NCBI GenBank assembly: GCA_963839745.1
Contig: CAWIWC010000008.1
Coordinates: forward strand, 1 to 64,000
Source of the DNA: JAIBJN01 sp963839745
GTDB lineage: Bacteria; Actinomycetota; Thermoleophilia; Gaiellales; Gaiellaceae
Length of the DNA: 64,000 bases
Direction: 5' to 3'
The position numbers and the translations under genes were made by a program. Positions 7,973 through 17,426 of this stretch are shown here, piece after piece. Below the pieces are notes generated by a model. The model was not told the origin of the DNA. It worked only from the letters and a program-made list of their open reading frames with translations, and did no database searches. Each line of letters begins with the position of its first letter. Position 1 is the stretch's first letter.

Positions 7973-8278
7973 CTACGCGTCTTGCATTCGCTCCAGGCGA
8001 CGCCCGACCGTGCGGCGTCGCGGCTCGGCGACGAGCTCGTTCGCCAACCGCGCATTCTTGTTGCTCGCGTAGTCGGCCAGCACGTCGTCCGCCGCCTCGC
8101 GGCTCAGCCATTCGCTGACGACGAAGAAATGCCCAGGGTCGTCAAGGTCTTCGATCAGGACGTGCCGGAGGTAGCCGGGAAAGTCAGGCATATCCAGCCA
8201 TATTGCCTCCGTCACCTCTCGACCCCGCCCGGCGTGCTCGGGCGGGAAGCGCGACTCCCAGATCGAGAACACAGCCAT
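7973..8278 (-). CDS. Antibiotic biosynthesis monooxygenase (ABM) domain protein
   Basis: A 101-residue ABM/dimeric alpha-beta barrel protein: MAVFSIWESRFPPEHAGRG, MPDFPGYLRHVLIEDLDDPGHFFVVSEW and the C-terminal YASNKNARLANELV. Such proteins are cofactor-free monooxygenases or haem- or quinol-related enzymes; the active residue set cannot be judged. The ATG at 8278 has AAGGAGG upstream. The C-terminal ten residues, rich in arginine, are longer than usual. It is the 3'-most gene in its orientation before the broken permease. Confidence 0.75.
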   Translation of the reverse strand: MAVFSIWESRFPPEHAGRGREVTEAIWLDMPDFPGYLRHVLIEDLDDPGHFFVVSEWLSREAADDVLADYASNKNARLANELVAEPRRRTVGRRLERMQDA

Positions 8279-8371
8279 GCCGTTCCTCCTTCCTGGCTAA
8301 CGGACGGACGCCGAGTCGTCAGCTCCTCCGAAGCGGATCGGTGTTCGGGTCGGTCGTAGGGAGCGAAGTGG

Positions 8372-10934
8372 TCACTCGATCGCTGGCCGGGCGATGGTGG
8401 GCGGCTCCCGGCCGGCAAGCAGCCAGCCGGCCGCGGCGGCCGCCGCTGGGATGCCCACGACCATCAGGACGAGGAAGAGCACCGGGATCCGACCGAGATA
8501 GTCGAGCTTGTCGAAGTACGTCGCCGCGAGCATGAGATAGGCGCCGGCAACGCCGAGGAGCGTGCCGAGGAACGCGAGTCCGCCGGCGGTGACCGCGGTC
8601 AGCGTCCGGCGGATCCTGCTCGTGGCGCCGGTGGCGGTCAAGGTGCGCAGGTCGCCGGCGGCCTCGCTGCGGATCAGCCCGATGGTCATGGCGAGGATGG
8701 CGAGCGCCAGGAGGGCGCCGGCGGCGATCGCGACCGCGATGAGCGTCGTGAAGGAGGTGCTCTCTCGCCGTGTCTCGATCGTCAGGCCGGCAGCGGCGGC
8801 GCGGTCCCGGGCATCGGCGATCTGCTCGCCTGTCAATGGCTTGCTCGACTCGATCAGCCAGCCAGACGGGATCTGTTCCCACCCGAGCCGACGAAGACCA
8901 TCGAGCGTTACGAACGAGGTCGGCGCAAGGTCGGTTTCGTTACTCGGAGCGCCGAAGAGCTTCCGGCTGTCGATCGTCTGGACGTTGGTGACGGCGCGTT
9001 CGGTCACCTTTGGTTCTCCGCGTGCCCCGGACGTCGTTTCCATGCTGAGCGTGACGAGCTCGTCGGTCTGGACGGTCGGGTCGACCAGGAAGTCCGTGCT
9101 CGGATCGACCGCGGTCGGGTCGACTCCGAGGTACCTGAGCAACTCAGGCGTGGCGACGTAGAGGCGCGATTCGGTGCCGTAGCAGCTCGCCGGTGGAGGG
9201 GCAGGGCAGAAGACGATTGATCCTCCTCCCCGCTCTCGGGATTGTCGATCATCCGTGAGAGAACCTCCGCGTCGAGGACTCGGACGCCGTCGATGAGTCC
9301 GGGCTGTTCGCCCCGTTGGACGGCGCTCTGGAGCGGGACCACCGCCGCGTCGTCCAGGTCTGCCGCCAGTTGAGGAACGCTACGGGCCAGCCGTTCGAGC
9401 TCCGCCTGGGTCTGGACCGCGATGATCCCCGGATCCGGCGTTTCACCGGTGTACACGCGCATCTGCCGGTCGGAAAGGTTCGCCGGTACGGCCGCTGACT
9501 GCTTCTCCTCGGCCGCCGCAATGATGACGACCGCCGCGGCGATGCCGAGAGCGAGGGTGATGGCGGCGAGTGCCGCCCCGGAGCGGGCCTGGTAGCGGGC
9601 GAGGTCCCGTAGCGCCAGGCGCACCACGATCGGGGCGTGCCGGGCCGTGCGGGCGGAGAGACGAATCGCCAGTGGGCCCAGGAGCAGTGTGCCGAGGATC
9701 GTCGCCAGGATCCCGGCGACGATGAGCAGCATGGTGCTTCGGTCGGAGAGGGCGAGGCTGCTGATTCCCGCCGCGATCAGCACGACTGCGACGATTGCCG
9801 AGTGGTGTGCTGGTTTCGGCCTGGGCGGCCGTGCCGAGAGGGCGAGCGCGATGGGGACCCGGGCCACGGCTCGCCCCGGCCACCACGCAGCGGCGGTCGC
9901 CCCGAGCATCGCGACTAGGACGATCATGGCGAGCAGTGGCCAGGGCAGGCTGAGCCGATCGAGGCGATGGCCGAGCGCCGGCTCGAGCGTTGGGGCGATT
10001 GCGAGCCAGAGGGCGAGACCGGCGATCGTGCCCGCCAGGGCGCCGATCGCGCCGACGATTGCGCCGTTCGCGAGCAGCACGAGTCGAAGGTGCTTCTCGG
10101 TCGCGCCGATCGCGGCGAGCATGCCGAGCTGGCGGAGCCGTCGCAGAGCGATGACAGCGAAGCCTGCGGCGGCAACGAGCGAGGCCAGGAGCAGGAACAC
10201 GGTGGCTACGGAGAACATCAGCAGTTCGTCTGCCGGGAGGTCGTTCCCTCGAATGCGCATCGACATGACGGCCGGCAGGTCGCCTTGGCCCAATTGGACA
10301 CCGCCGGCCAGGACGGTGACGTGGTCCGGTGCCACCGCGGACGAGGGCGAGACGAGGGCGAACTCGTCGCCTAGTTCGGCGGGGTTCTCGACGATGCCGA
10401 CGACCGTCCGGCGATGTCCGTCGGCGGCCAGAGTCCCCCGAGCTCGAGCCCGAGGACCTGGGCGACGCCGTCAGTGACGGCGACCTGGCCACGGCCTTTC
10501 GGGTAGCTGCCTCGATGGAGTGCGAGGCGCGGGCCACCATATGGTCCGCGCGGGTCCTGAGCGCGGTACTCCACCTTCTCGACGCCGCCGGGGACGGTGA
10601 ACGAGCGGTGGCCGATGACGTCGATCGTTCCGAACTGTTGCCTGGCGGCGGCGAGACCTGCCTCCAGCTCGCGAGGATTGGCGCCGTCGAAATCGAGTAG
10701 CTGACTGGCCGAGCCGAACTCGGCCTCGTTCGACGTGTCTGCGCCCGAGTTGGAGGCGATCGTGACGCTCGCGATCGCGGCCGTGACCGCGACGGTGAGG
10801 AGTGCGATCACCAGGATCTGCTGGCGCCACTCGCGGCGAAACAGCCGCCAGGCCCAGCGGACGACGGCGCGGCGCGCGGCCACGCCGCCGTCCGCTGGGC
10901 CCCGCAGCGCCGAGCCGTGCGCGACCGACGTCAT
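8372..10934 (-). pseudogene. FtsX-like ABC transporter permease, copy 1, frameshifted twice
   Basis: Three overlapping reading frames together reproduce an 854-codon permease similar along its length to the intact gene at 52497. The N-terminal part (10934 to about 10437) has the first membrane helix (ILVIALLTVAVTAAIASVTI). The middle carries the FtsX core (LLLASLVAAAGFAVIALRRLRQLGMLAAIGATEKHLR). The third part ends in three helices and GWLLAGREPPTIARPAIE. One base is missing in the run of five C at 10435-10439, and one near 9225-9240 (GGGG run). Both losses are in homopolymers, so sequencing error is possible. If real, the exporter is dead. It lies in an operon with the ATPase and PadR genes. 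Confidence 0.85.
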
Positions 10935-11656
10935 CGCCGGTCACCCGCAGCGAGGAGCGACTCCGGCCCTGGCGGCGCGACCGTCTGGTCGACAACGTGG
11001 CCGTCGCGCAGGAACACGACGCGGTCCGCCCAGGACGCCAGCTGCGCCTCGTGGGTCACGACGACGCCGGCGACGCCCCGCTTCGTGGCGGCCCGGAGCA
11101 GTCGCATGACCGCCTCGCCGTTGACGGAGTCGAGGGCGCCGGTCGGCTCGTCCGCGAGCAGCAACCCGCGCTCGCCGACGATCGCCCGTGCGATCGCGGC
11201 CCGCTGGCGCTCGCCGCCCGACAGCTCGTCGGGGTAGCGATCGGCGAGGGACGCCACATCGAGCTCCTCCATCGCCTCGAGCCCGGTCTCGCGCGCGGCT
11301 TTGGCGCGGATGCCGTCGAGCTCGAGCGGCAGGGCGACGTTCTCGACTGCCGTCAGCCCGGGAAGCAGGTTGAAGTCCTGGAAGACGTACCCGATCGACC
11401 TGCGACGCATCTGCGCCTGCTCCGAGCGCGAGACGCTCGCGAGGTCGACGCCGTCCACCAGCACTTGTCCGCTGGACGGCCGCTCGAGGCTGCCGGCGAT
11501 CGTCAAGAGCGTGCTCTTGCCGGAGCCGCTCGGCCCCATGATCGCGACCAGCTCGCTTCGCTCGACCGAGAGATCGACGTCGCAGAGCGCGTGCACCTCG
11601 GTCGGCCCGGAGCCGTAGACCTTCGATACCGCGCGCAGTTCGAGTGCGCTGGTCAT
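10931..11656 (-). CDS. ABC transporter ATP-binding protein (MacB/LolD type), copy 1
   Basis: A 241-residue ATPase: Walker A GPSGSGKST (41-49), Q-loop VFQDFNLL, signature LSGGERQ (145-151), Walker B LLLADEPTGALD (165-176) and H-loop VVVTHEAQLASWADR. This MacB/LolD class energises FtsX-like permeases that extrude lipids, peptides or antibiotics. Its stop overlaps the start of the permease (ATGA), and its start overlaps the PadR stop, so PadR-ATPase-permease form one transcript. The ATPase at 51775 is a close paralogue. Confidence 0.95.
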   Translation of the reverse strand: MTSALELRAVSKVYGSGPTEVHALCDVDLSVERSELVAIMGPSGSGKSTLLTIAGSLERPSSGQVLVDGVDLASVSRSEQAQMRRRSIGYVFQDFNLLPGLTAVENVALPLELDGIRAKAARETGLEAMEELDVASLADRYPDELSGGERQRAAIARAIVGERGLLLADEPTGALDSVNGEAVMRLLRAATKRGVAGVVVTHEAQLASWADRVVFLRDGHVVDQTVAPPGPESLLAAGDRR

Positions 11657-12234
11657 TGCGAGACCTCCATCTGGTGAGTTGGTTCGGAAGTGGCCCCGGC
11701 CACTTCGACGGGCGTGAGGTGTGGCCGCTGCTTCAAGCGGACGTCGGCGGCATCGAGCCAGCGGACGATCCCTTCGAGCCGGAAGAGCTCGGCGTCGGCG
11801 ACGAGCGCCAACGCCGTGTCCGCCTCGTCGCTCGCCGCCTTCACCTGCGTGTAGCGCTGCATGGTCTCGATCACGTGCCGGCGGTGCACCTGCAGGATCT
11901 CGTGGACGTCGGTGCCGGGGACCTGCAGGGCAACGAGCACCTTGATCACGAGCTCGTCGCGCGGGGGAGGCACGAGGTCAGGCGGTGTGCGAAGCCAGTC
12001 GGCCAGCTCGCGAGCGCCATCGGCGGTGATCCGGAAGCGCTTGCGCGATCGCTCGTCCTCTCCGTCGTCGGTCTCGACGAGCCCGTCCCGTTCGAGGCGC
12101 TGAAGGGTCGTGTAGACCTGTCCGACGTTGAGCGGCCAGACCTCGCCCGTCCGGGCCTCGAACTCGCTCTGAAGCCGGAGGCCGTACTTTGCCCCCTCAC
12201 TAAGCAGGGCGAGCAGCGCGTGGGGGACACTCAT
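11653..12234 (-). CDS. PadR-family transcriptional regulator, copy 1
   Basis: A 193-residue PadR-like repressor. The winged helix spans about residues 1-80 (MSVPHALLALLSEGAKYGLRLQ, VGQVYTTLQRLERDGLVETDD, RKRFRITADGARELADWL), followed by a helical dimerisation domain (ELVIKVLVALQVPGTDVHEILQVHRRHVIETMQRYTQ). PadR proteins bind palindromic operators and are released by small molecules, commonly autoregulating an exporter. The ATG at 12234 is the first gene of an ATGA-coupled operon with the ABC transporter, and a matching palindrome lies 33-45 bases upstream. Confidence 0.93.
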   Translation of the reverse strand: MSVPHALLALLSEGAKYGLRLQSEFEARTGEVWPLNVGQVYTTLQRLERDGLVETDDGEDERSRKRFRITADGARELADWLRTPPDLVPPPRDELVIKVLVALQVPGTDVHEILQVHRRHVIETMQRYTQVKAASDEADTALALVADAELFRLEGIVRWLDAADVRLKQRPHLTPVEVAGATSEPTHQMEVSQ

Positions 12235-12251
12235 GAGTGGCTCCGCGGTAA

Positions 12252-12279
12252 TAGCATACCGAGTACTATACCGGGTATA
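12252..12279 (-). promoter_or_regulatory. PadR operator upstream of the copy 1 operon
   Basis: The perfect inverted repeat TATACC-G-GGTATA (12267-12279) is followed, towards the gene, by a degenerate second palindrome around AGTACTCGGTATGC (revcomp of 12254-12267). The paralogous operon at 51.2 kb has the same TATACC-N-GGTATA box plus a perfect second box, which identifies these as the PadR binding sites. The boxes overlap the likely promoter. Confidence 0.75.
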
Positions 12280-12374
12280 AGACGCGGACGCAAGTCTCCC
12301 TCTACCGGGGCCGAGGTTCGAGAAGATCGAGCGGGAGCCGCCGGCGGACTGGGTTGTGATCAGGGCGACGACCT

Positions 12375-12749
12375 CTAGGCGCCGGGCTCGTCCCTCGGCG
12401 CGGGCTCGAGCGGCGATGCGTGCTTCGGTTGGTAGAGCCCGAGGTCGCCGCCGCCGGGCAGTCGGATCGCGGTCTCGAGCCCGAAGCCCTCGTCGCTGAT
12501 GGCCCGGGCGAAGTCGACTCCCTTGGCCTTCAGTTCTGCGACGGTGGCGTGGACGTCATCACACATGAGGTAGAGCTCGTGCTGGCCGCCCTCTTCGGCA
12601 GGATGGGCCGCCAGTTCCGCGGGTGGCAGCGCGAAGATCAGCCAGCCGCCACCGGCATCCACCGAAGGGAACTCCAACACGTCGTGGAAGAAGGCGCGAT
12701 CCCCCTCCGCGTCCGTCGTGAAGATAATTGCGTGCACGCCTGTGATCAT
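12375..12749 (-). CDS. VOC family protein
   Basis: A 124-residue VOC protein: MITGVHAIIFTTDAEGDRAFFHDVLEFPSVDAGGGW, HELYLMCDDVHATVAELKAKGVDFA and the closing TAIRLPGGGDLGLYQPKH. The ATG at 12749 has GGAAGGAGCGGAC upstream, an excellent site; longer versions of the frame run into unrelated DNA. It lies on the same strand as the PadR operon, 140 bases upstream of its start, and is separately transcribed. Members of this subfamily are often annotated as extradiol-dioxygenase-like; the substrate is unknown. Confidence 0.85.
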   Translation of the reverse strand: MITGVHAIIFTTDAEGDRAFFHDVLEFPSVDAGGGWLIFALPPAELAAHPAEEGGQHELYLMCDDVHATVAELKAKGVDFARAISDEGFGLETAIRLPGGGDLGLYQPKHASPLEPAPRDEPGA

Positions 12750-12875
12750 GTCCGCTCCTTCCGGCCCTGGCTTTCGAATCGTCGCTGTCGCATAAACGAC
12801 GAACAGGACTCGCGCAATGCGACAGCTCCGACCGCGCACTGCCGGGCCGCGGCCTCGCTCCTCGGGCCTCGTACC

Positions 12876-12978
12876 GCGTCTCCTCCGAGCTCGGCGATCA
12901 GCGCTTCCACCCGGCGATCGATGTCGTCGCGGACGCGGCGAACCTCGTCCACCTGCGCTCCGGAGGGATCGCCCACGC
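12876..12978 (-). pseudogene. Displaced 3' end of the arsC-like gene (repeat copy 2)
   Basis: These 103 bases match 6436-6538, the last 34 codons of the arsC-like gene, with a single difference. The encoded peptide is VGDPSGAQVDEVRRVRDDID and onward to AELGGDAV; the stop is lost and the frame continues for a further 40 codons. Nothing of the upstream ArsC domain remains. A third copy lies at 50470-50590. Confidence 0.85.
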
Positions 12979-13267
12979 ACTAGCAACCGAGTCCGTCCAG
13001 GAGAGGCGGAGTCCGAACTGGACGATCGACAGAAGCGTCGCGAGGAGCTGGACATTCGGCCGCTCTCGTCTGACGGCGGCGAGGTCATCGCAGCCTGCAA
13101 CGCCCGGCTTCCAGGGTTTCGGCGCGCACCCTAAGCGTTTCGTGTGAGGCTCCGCAGGCATCCACCTCAGGTCTAAGACGAGGCCGTCAATCATTCGCCT
13201 TGGGTCGGAAACGAAGTTCGGCCCGCGCGCCGATGCGCGCGAGAGGATCGTGGCCGATCCTGTCTGC
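12979..13267. other. Intergenic region before ABC/two-component operon
   Basis: No gene is supported. A short open frame on the plus strand (13009-13134, SELDDRQKRREELDIRPLSSDGGEVIAACNARLPGFRRAP) reads like a protein C-terminus, but no family is recognised. The last 90 bases (about 13180-13267) resemble the region upstream of the paralogous ATPase at 62002-62089, including the GCCGATGCGCG segment and an in-frame GTG at 13250. They probably contain the promoter and 5' end conserved between the two operons. Confidence 0.4.
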
Positions 13268-14191
13268 ATGAAGACGCCTCACATTTCACAAGTGGTCGCG
13301 CCGATCGTGGTCGAGGGACTGACGAAGCGGTACGGCTCGGTGAAAGCTGTCGACGAGCTGTCGTTCGCCGTTCGCGCGGGCGCAGTCACGGGCTTTCTTG
13401 GGCCGAACGGCGCCGGCAAGACGACCGCGCTCAAGATGATCGTCGGGCTCGCGCGCCCGGACGGAGGGCGGGCGCTAGTAAACGGCAGCCCGGTCACGTC
13501 CGTAGCAGCAGACGCCGGCATGCTCGGCGTCTACATCGAGCCCTGCGGCGCCCATCCGGGCCGATCGGCGCGTAATCATCTGCGCTCGCTCGCGGCCTTG
13601 GCGGGGCTGCCGCGGAGCCGCGTCGAGGAGGTGCTCGCGCTCGTCGGGCTCGAGCAGGCAGCTGGCAGTCGCGTCGGAACGTATTCGACCGGCATGCGTC
13701 AGCGGCTCGGGCTCGCCTCGGCCTTGGTTGGCGACCCGCAGATCCTGGTCTTGGACGAGCCCCTGAACGGCCTCGATCCGCAGGGAATCCGCTGGTTGCG
13801 GACGTTCCTGCGCGAACACGCGGCGAGCGGCAAGACGGTCCTGCTCTCGAGCCATGTCCTCAGCGAGGCCGCGCAGACGGTCGACGACGTCGTTGTCATC
13901 CACAAGGGCCGGCTCGTGCGCCAAGCGTCGATCGACGAGCTGGCGCAGCTTGGGAGTGGCAGCGTGCTCGTCAGCACGCCCCAGCGCAAACGTCTCGCGG
14001 CGGCCGTGCAGCAGGCCGGCGGCCGGGTCGAGTACCAAGACGGTGGCGGCAGGCTCCTGATCGAGGGTCTCGACGCCGCGCGGGTGGGCGAGCTCGCCCA
14101 CGACGAGCGAATCGTCCTGCACGAGCTGGCACCGCACGGGAGCTCGCTCGAGGAGGTGTTCTTCACCCTGACGGAAGAGGAGGCCGCATGA
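13268..14191 (+). CDS. ABC transporter ATP-binding protein (DrrA/BcrA type), copy 1
   Basis: A 307-residue ATPase of the drug-export class: Walker A GPNGAGKTT (45-53), signature YSTGMRQRLGLA, Walker B ILVLDEPLNGLDP, then a C-terminal regulatory extension (about 220-307) ending SSLEEVFFTLTEEEAA. The ATG at 13268 lacks a good ribosome site; GTG at 13250 (GAGAGGATC just before it) would add six residues and is conserved in the paralogue. Its stop overlaps the permease start (ATGA). With the permease, kinase and regulator it forms a Bce/Bcr-like export-and-sense operon. Confidence 0.95.
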   Translation: MKTPHISQVVAPIVVEGLTKRYGSVKAVDELSFAVRAGAVTGFLGPNGAGKTTALKMIVGLARPDGGRALVNGSPVTSVAADAGMLGVYIEPCGAHPGRSARNHLRSLAALAGLPRSRVEEVLALVGLEQAAGSRVGTYSTGMRQRLGLASALVGDPQILVLDEPLNGLDPQGIRWLRTFLREHAASGKTVLLSSHVLSEAAQTVDDVVVIHKGRLVRQASIDELAQLGSGSVLVSTPQRKRLAAAVQQAGGRVEYQDGGGRLLIEGLDAARVGELAHDERIVLHELAPHGSSLEEVFFTLTEEEAA

Positions 14192-14904
14192 CCGCCCTCA
14201 TGAGAGGCGAGCTGATCAAGACCGTGACCACCCGTACTCTTTTCGGCTACGCGGCACTCGGAGTGGCGCTGGCGATCGTCAACGTCCTGATCTTCACCCT
14301 GTCGAAGGACCTCGTCACGGTGGCGGACAAGCAGGAGGCGATCGCGGGCCTCCCGATGTTGCTCATCCTGTTTGGGCTCGTGGGCGCTGCTGGCGAGTAC
14401 CGCCACCGCACCGCCGCCCCGGCCGCACTCGCGGCCGGAGGTCGCCGCGGACGGTTGCTGCTCGCGCGAGCGGGTGCCTACGCGCTGACGGGGCTTGCGC
14501 TCGGGACGCTCGCGGTCGCGGTTGCACTGGCACTCGGCCTTTCGCTCCTGAGCGGCGAGCCGGGTCCGGGCCTCGGCTCAGGCAAGATCGCCGCCGTGGC
14601 CACGGGAAGCATCCTCGGCGCGGCGTTGTGCGCGATCATGGGCGTCGCCGCCGGCGCGCTCGTCCGTAACCAGGTCGCGGGCGTGGTCGGCGCGCTGATC
14701 CTGATGTTCGTCGCGACGCCCCTGCTCAACATCGCCGACGCGACCGCGGCCGAGCTTTCGCCGTTCGGCTCGGCAATCGTGCTGGCTGGCGATCCCACAG
14801 CCGACACGCTCTCCTCAGGCGAAGCCGGACTGGTGCTCGCCGCCTGGACTCTTCCGCTCCTGCTCGCGGCGATCGTCGTCGAGCGCCGACGCGACCTGGC
14901 ATGA
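14188..14904 (+). CDS. ABC-2 type permease, copy 1
   Basis: A 238-residue membrane protein with about six hydrophobic helices: TLFGYAALGVALAIVNVLIF, LPMLLILFGLVGAA, AYALTGLALGTLAVAVALALGL, ILGAALCAIMGVAAGALV, VAGVVGALILMFVATPLL and AGLVLAAWTLPLLLAAIVV. It ends in a positive tail ERRRDLA. It starts within the ATPase stop codon and ends within the kinase start. The partner of the upstream ATPase, it is likely to export a hydrophobic drug or peptide. A frameshifted paralogue is at 60363-61081. Confidence 0.93.
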   Translation: MTALMRGELIKTVTTRTLFGYAALGVALAIVNVLIFTLSKDLVTVADKQEAIAGLPMLLILFGLVGAAGEYRHRTAAPAALAAGGRRGRLLLARAGAYALTGLALGTLAVAVALALGLSLLSGEPGPGLGSGKIAAVATGSILGAALCAIMGVAAGALVRNQVAGVVGALILMFVATPLLNIADATAAELSPFGSAIVLAGDPTADTLSSGEAGLVLAAWTLPLLLAAIVVERRRDLA

Positions 14905-16079
14905 GCGACCCAACGCGAGCGCGCCTGGACGAGCGCCGGCCGCGCGGCCCGCGCTCGTTCGCGTTCGACCTCGCGCTCGCGTCGGTCGCGATCGCGGCGG
15001 AGCTCGCGCAGGTGATCGGTGCCACTGGGACGCCGAGCGCGCCGGCGCTCGGACTAGCGGTCGTCGCCGGCGGCGCGCTCGTGGCGCGTCGGACCGCGCC
15101 ACTGGCGGTGCTTGCGGCGACGCTCGCGGCGACGGTGGCGATCGTGGCCCTGGACAACGATCCCAGCGGCGTTTCGGTAGCGATCGCGCTCTACACGACC
15201 GCCGCTCTCCGCGAACGGCGGGTGTCGCTCGCGGCGCTCGTCGTGACGGCCGCGATCGCTGCGACGGGCTCCGCGGTCACCGCGGACACCCCTGGCCGTG
15301 AAACCTCTGCGTGGTTCGGCGCGATCATCGCAGTGATTCTCACGGTCGGCATCTGGGCCCTGGGCGCCTACGCCCAGACGCAGCGGCGCTACCGCCGCGA
15401 GCTCCAGGAGCGCGCTGCCTCGGCCGAACGCGAGCGCGAGCAGCTCGCACGCATCGCCGTCCACGAGGAGCGGGCGGCCATCGCCCGTGAGCTTCACGAC
15501 ATCGTCGCCCACTCGGTGAGCGTCATGCTCGTCGGCGTGCGCGGTGCCCGCGACGTGCTGCGCGCGTCACCCGAAGTCGCCGAGGAGACGCTCGCCCGCG
15601 TCGAGCGAAGCGGCGAGCAAAGCCTGACGGAGCTGCGGCGCATCCTTGCGCTGCTGCGAGAACCCGAGCGGACGGCCGAGTCGCGACCGCAGCCCTCGCT
15701 CGCCGAGCTGAACGAACTCGTCGCGAGCTATCGCGCCGCTGGACTCCCCGTACGACTGGAGGTGATCGGTAAACCGACGCCGCTTCCCGGCGGCGTCGAG
15801 CTCTCCGTCTACCGCATCGTGCAGGAGGCGCTGACGAACGCGCTCAAGCACTCCGCCCCGACCAACGTCACGGTGACACTCGGGTATCGCGACTCCCGCC
15901 TCGATCTCGAGGTCGTGGACGACGGCACGCCTGCCGCACTCGGGGCTGCGATCACCGGGCAGGGCCTCATCGGAATGCGCGAGCGCGTCGCCCTGCTCGG
16001 CGGCGAGCTCGAGACCGGACCCCGGGACGGCGGCGGCTTCCGGGTCGCGGCACGGCTGCCGGTGGGTGGTGACGCGTGA
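14901..16079 (+). CDS. NarL-type sensor histidine kinase, copy 1
   Basis: A 392-residue kinase. Four or five N-terminal membrane helices (about residues 22-160) without a large extracellular loop suggest sensing in or near the membrane, possibly through the associated transporter. A short coiled coil (about 162-190) leads to the HisKA_3 motif ARELHDIVAHSVSVM with the phospho-accepting His199, then the HATPase domain (VQEALTNALKHSAP; DDGTPAALG; GMRERVALLGGELETG). It overlaps both neighbours by four bases. The cognate regulator is the next gene. Confidence 0.95.
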   Translation: MSDPTRARLDERRPRGPRSFAFDLALASVAIAAELAQVIGATGTPSAPALGLAVVAGGALVARRTAPLAVLAATLAATVAIVALDNDPSGVSVAIALYTTAALRERRVSLAALVVTAAIAATGSAVTADTPGRETSAWFGAIIAVILTVGIWALGAYAQTQRRYRRELQERAASAEREREQLARIAVHEERAAIARELHDIVAHSVSVMLVGVRGARDVLRASPEVAEETLARVERSGEQSLTELRRILALLREPERTAESRPQPSLAELNELVASYRAAGLPVRLEVIGKPTPLPGGVELSVYRIVQEALTNALKHSAPTNVTVTLGYRDSRLDLEVVDDGTPAALGAAITGQGLIGMRERVALLGGELETGPRDGGGFRVAARLPVGGDA

Positions 16080-16747
16080 ACATCCGACTCTTGATCGTCG
16101 ACGACCAGGAGCTCGTCCGGACCGGCTTCCGCCTCTTTCTGGAGACGCAAGACGACCTCGAGGTCGTCGGCGAGGCAGGCGACGGGGCCGAGGCGATCGA
16201 GCGCGCACGCGAGCTGCGACCGGACGTCGTCCTAATGGACATCCGCATGCCCGAGATGGACGGCGTCGAGGCTACAGAGCGGTTGATCGCCGCCGGGATC
16301 GAGCCGCCACCGCGTGTGCTCGTGCTGACGACCTTCGACCTCGACGAATACGTCTTCGGCGCCCTGCGGGCCGGAGCCGCCGGATTCCTGCTCAAGGACG
16401 CACCGCGCCAGCGCCTGCTGGAGGCTATCCGGGTCATCCACGGCGGCGAGGCGCTGCTCTCGCCCTCGATCACCCGCCGACTGATCGAGGATTTCGCCGC
16501 CCGCACTGACCCGCTCGAGCCGCCGACGGCGGTGCTCGGACAGCTCACGCAGCGCGAGCGCGAGGTGCTCGTACTGGTAGCACGCGGGCTGTCGAACAGC
16601 GAGATCGCGCAGCGGCTGGTCGTGACCGAGGCGACGGTCAAGAGCCACGTCGGCAGCGTCCTGATGAAGCTCGACGTGCGCGACCGAGTACAAGCGGTCG
16701 TCTTCGCCTACGAGCACGGCATCGTCGCCGCGGGTGACCCCAACTAG
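16076..16747 (+). CDS. NarL/LuxR-type response regulator, copy 1
   Basis: A 223-residue response regulator. The receiver domain (1-120) has the acidic pair VDD (8-10), phospho-accepting Asp55 in VVLMDIRMP, TTFD and the conserved Lys in LLKDAP. The LuxR helix-turn-helix lies at about 155-212 (LTQREREVLVLVARGLSNSEIAQRL, then TEATVKSHVGSVLMKLDVRDRVQAVVFAYEHG). The GTG start overlaps the kinase stop (GTGA). It probably controls its own operon. Confidence 0.95.
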   Translation: MNIRLLIVDDQELVRTGFRLFLETQDDLEVVGEAGDGAEAIERARELRPDVVLMDIRMPEMDGVEATERLIAAGIEPPPRVLVLTTFDLDEYVFGALRAGAAGFLLKDAPRQRLLEAIRVIHGGEALLSPSITRRLIEDFAARTDPLEPPTAVLGQLTQREREVLVLVARGLSNSEIAQRLVVTEATVKSHVGSVLMKLDVRDRVQAVVFAYEHGIVAAGDPN

Positions 16748-16783
16748 CCTGCAAACTCGGGTGATATTCCCGAACACTGGCCT

Positions 16784-16802
16784 GGGCGAGGGTCCTTCGC
16801 CC
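16784..16802 (+). terminator. Stem-loop after the response regulator
   Basis: GGGCGA-GGGTCCT-TCGCCC forms a six-pair stem with a seven-base loop, 37 bases after the response regulator stop. There is no U-run, so it is at best a weak intrinsic terminator. The 180 bases that follow (to 16982) hold no recognisable gene. Confidence 0.4.
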
Positions 16803-16982
16803 GACGACGGCGCAGACGCCCCTTGACCACGACCCCCGTTCCGGTCCCGTTCGAAACGACCATTAGGCCGACGCGGACGGCCGTTGTAGCGTGACCGAGC
16901 CAGCTTGGGCAGGTGCCGGGCATTTCGTTTGCGCCCCGGGGGTCGAGGCGTCGGCAGCCGAGCCTCGGCTCCGCAGTTCCTT

Positions 16983-17426
16983 CTACTCGCTCCCGGCGTG
17001 CGGGAGCGCGGCGTCGCGTCGGTGGTACTCCCACTCGCCTCCCTCGACCGCCACTCCGATCTTGCCGGTCTCCGGGTACTCGGCCACGTCGGGACTAGCG
17101 TTCGACGAGACGATCAACACCCGCGCCACCTCGGTCGTCTCGTTTCGTATCTGATGGCCACCTTTGTGACCCCTCGGGAGCGGCACAACGTCTCCCTCGT
17201 GTAGTTGGCGGTCACCGTCGTGCAGCCGGACCGTGGGCTCGCCACGGAGGACGATGATGAGCTCTTCGCTTCCGTGGTGGAAGTGGTAGACGAACTGCGA
17301 GCCACCCGGCTGAAACTCCCACAGCGAACCGCCCAGCGACCCGTTCTCGGCTCGGACGAGGCGTCGCGCACCAACTCCGCCCCAGTCGGGAACGTCCGCC
17401 CACACGTTCTCCGCCTCACTCGACAT
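16983..17426 (-). CDS. Cupin-domain protein
   Basis: A 147-residue single cupin: SLWEFQPGGSQFVYHFHHGSEELIIVLRGEPTVRLHDG (motif 1 with HFHHGSEE) and EGDVVPLPRGHKGGHQIRNETTE (motif 2). The C-terminal GKIGVAVEGGEWEYHRRDAAL is typical of a cupin_2 subfamily of small isomerase-like or storage proteins. The ATG at 17426 is the likely start. It converges with the response regulator operon. No substrate can be assigned. Confidence 0.85.
   Translation of the reverse strand: MSSEAENVWADVPDWGGVGARRLVRAENGSLGGSLWEFQPGGSQFVYHFHHGSEELIIVLRGEPTVRLHDGDRQLHEGDVVPLPRGHKGGHQIRNETTEVARVLIVSSNASPDVAEYPETGKIGVAVEGGEWEYHRRDAALPHAGSE

Noticed and set aside
12898..13269. Minus-strand frame upstream of the ABC ATPase
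   Set aside because: Crosses the displaced arsC segment in a different frame and the conserved promoter region; no family motif.
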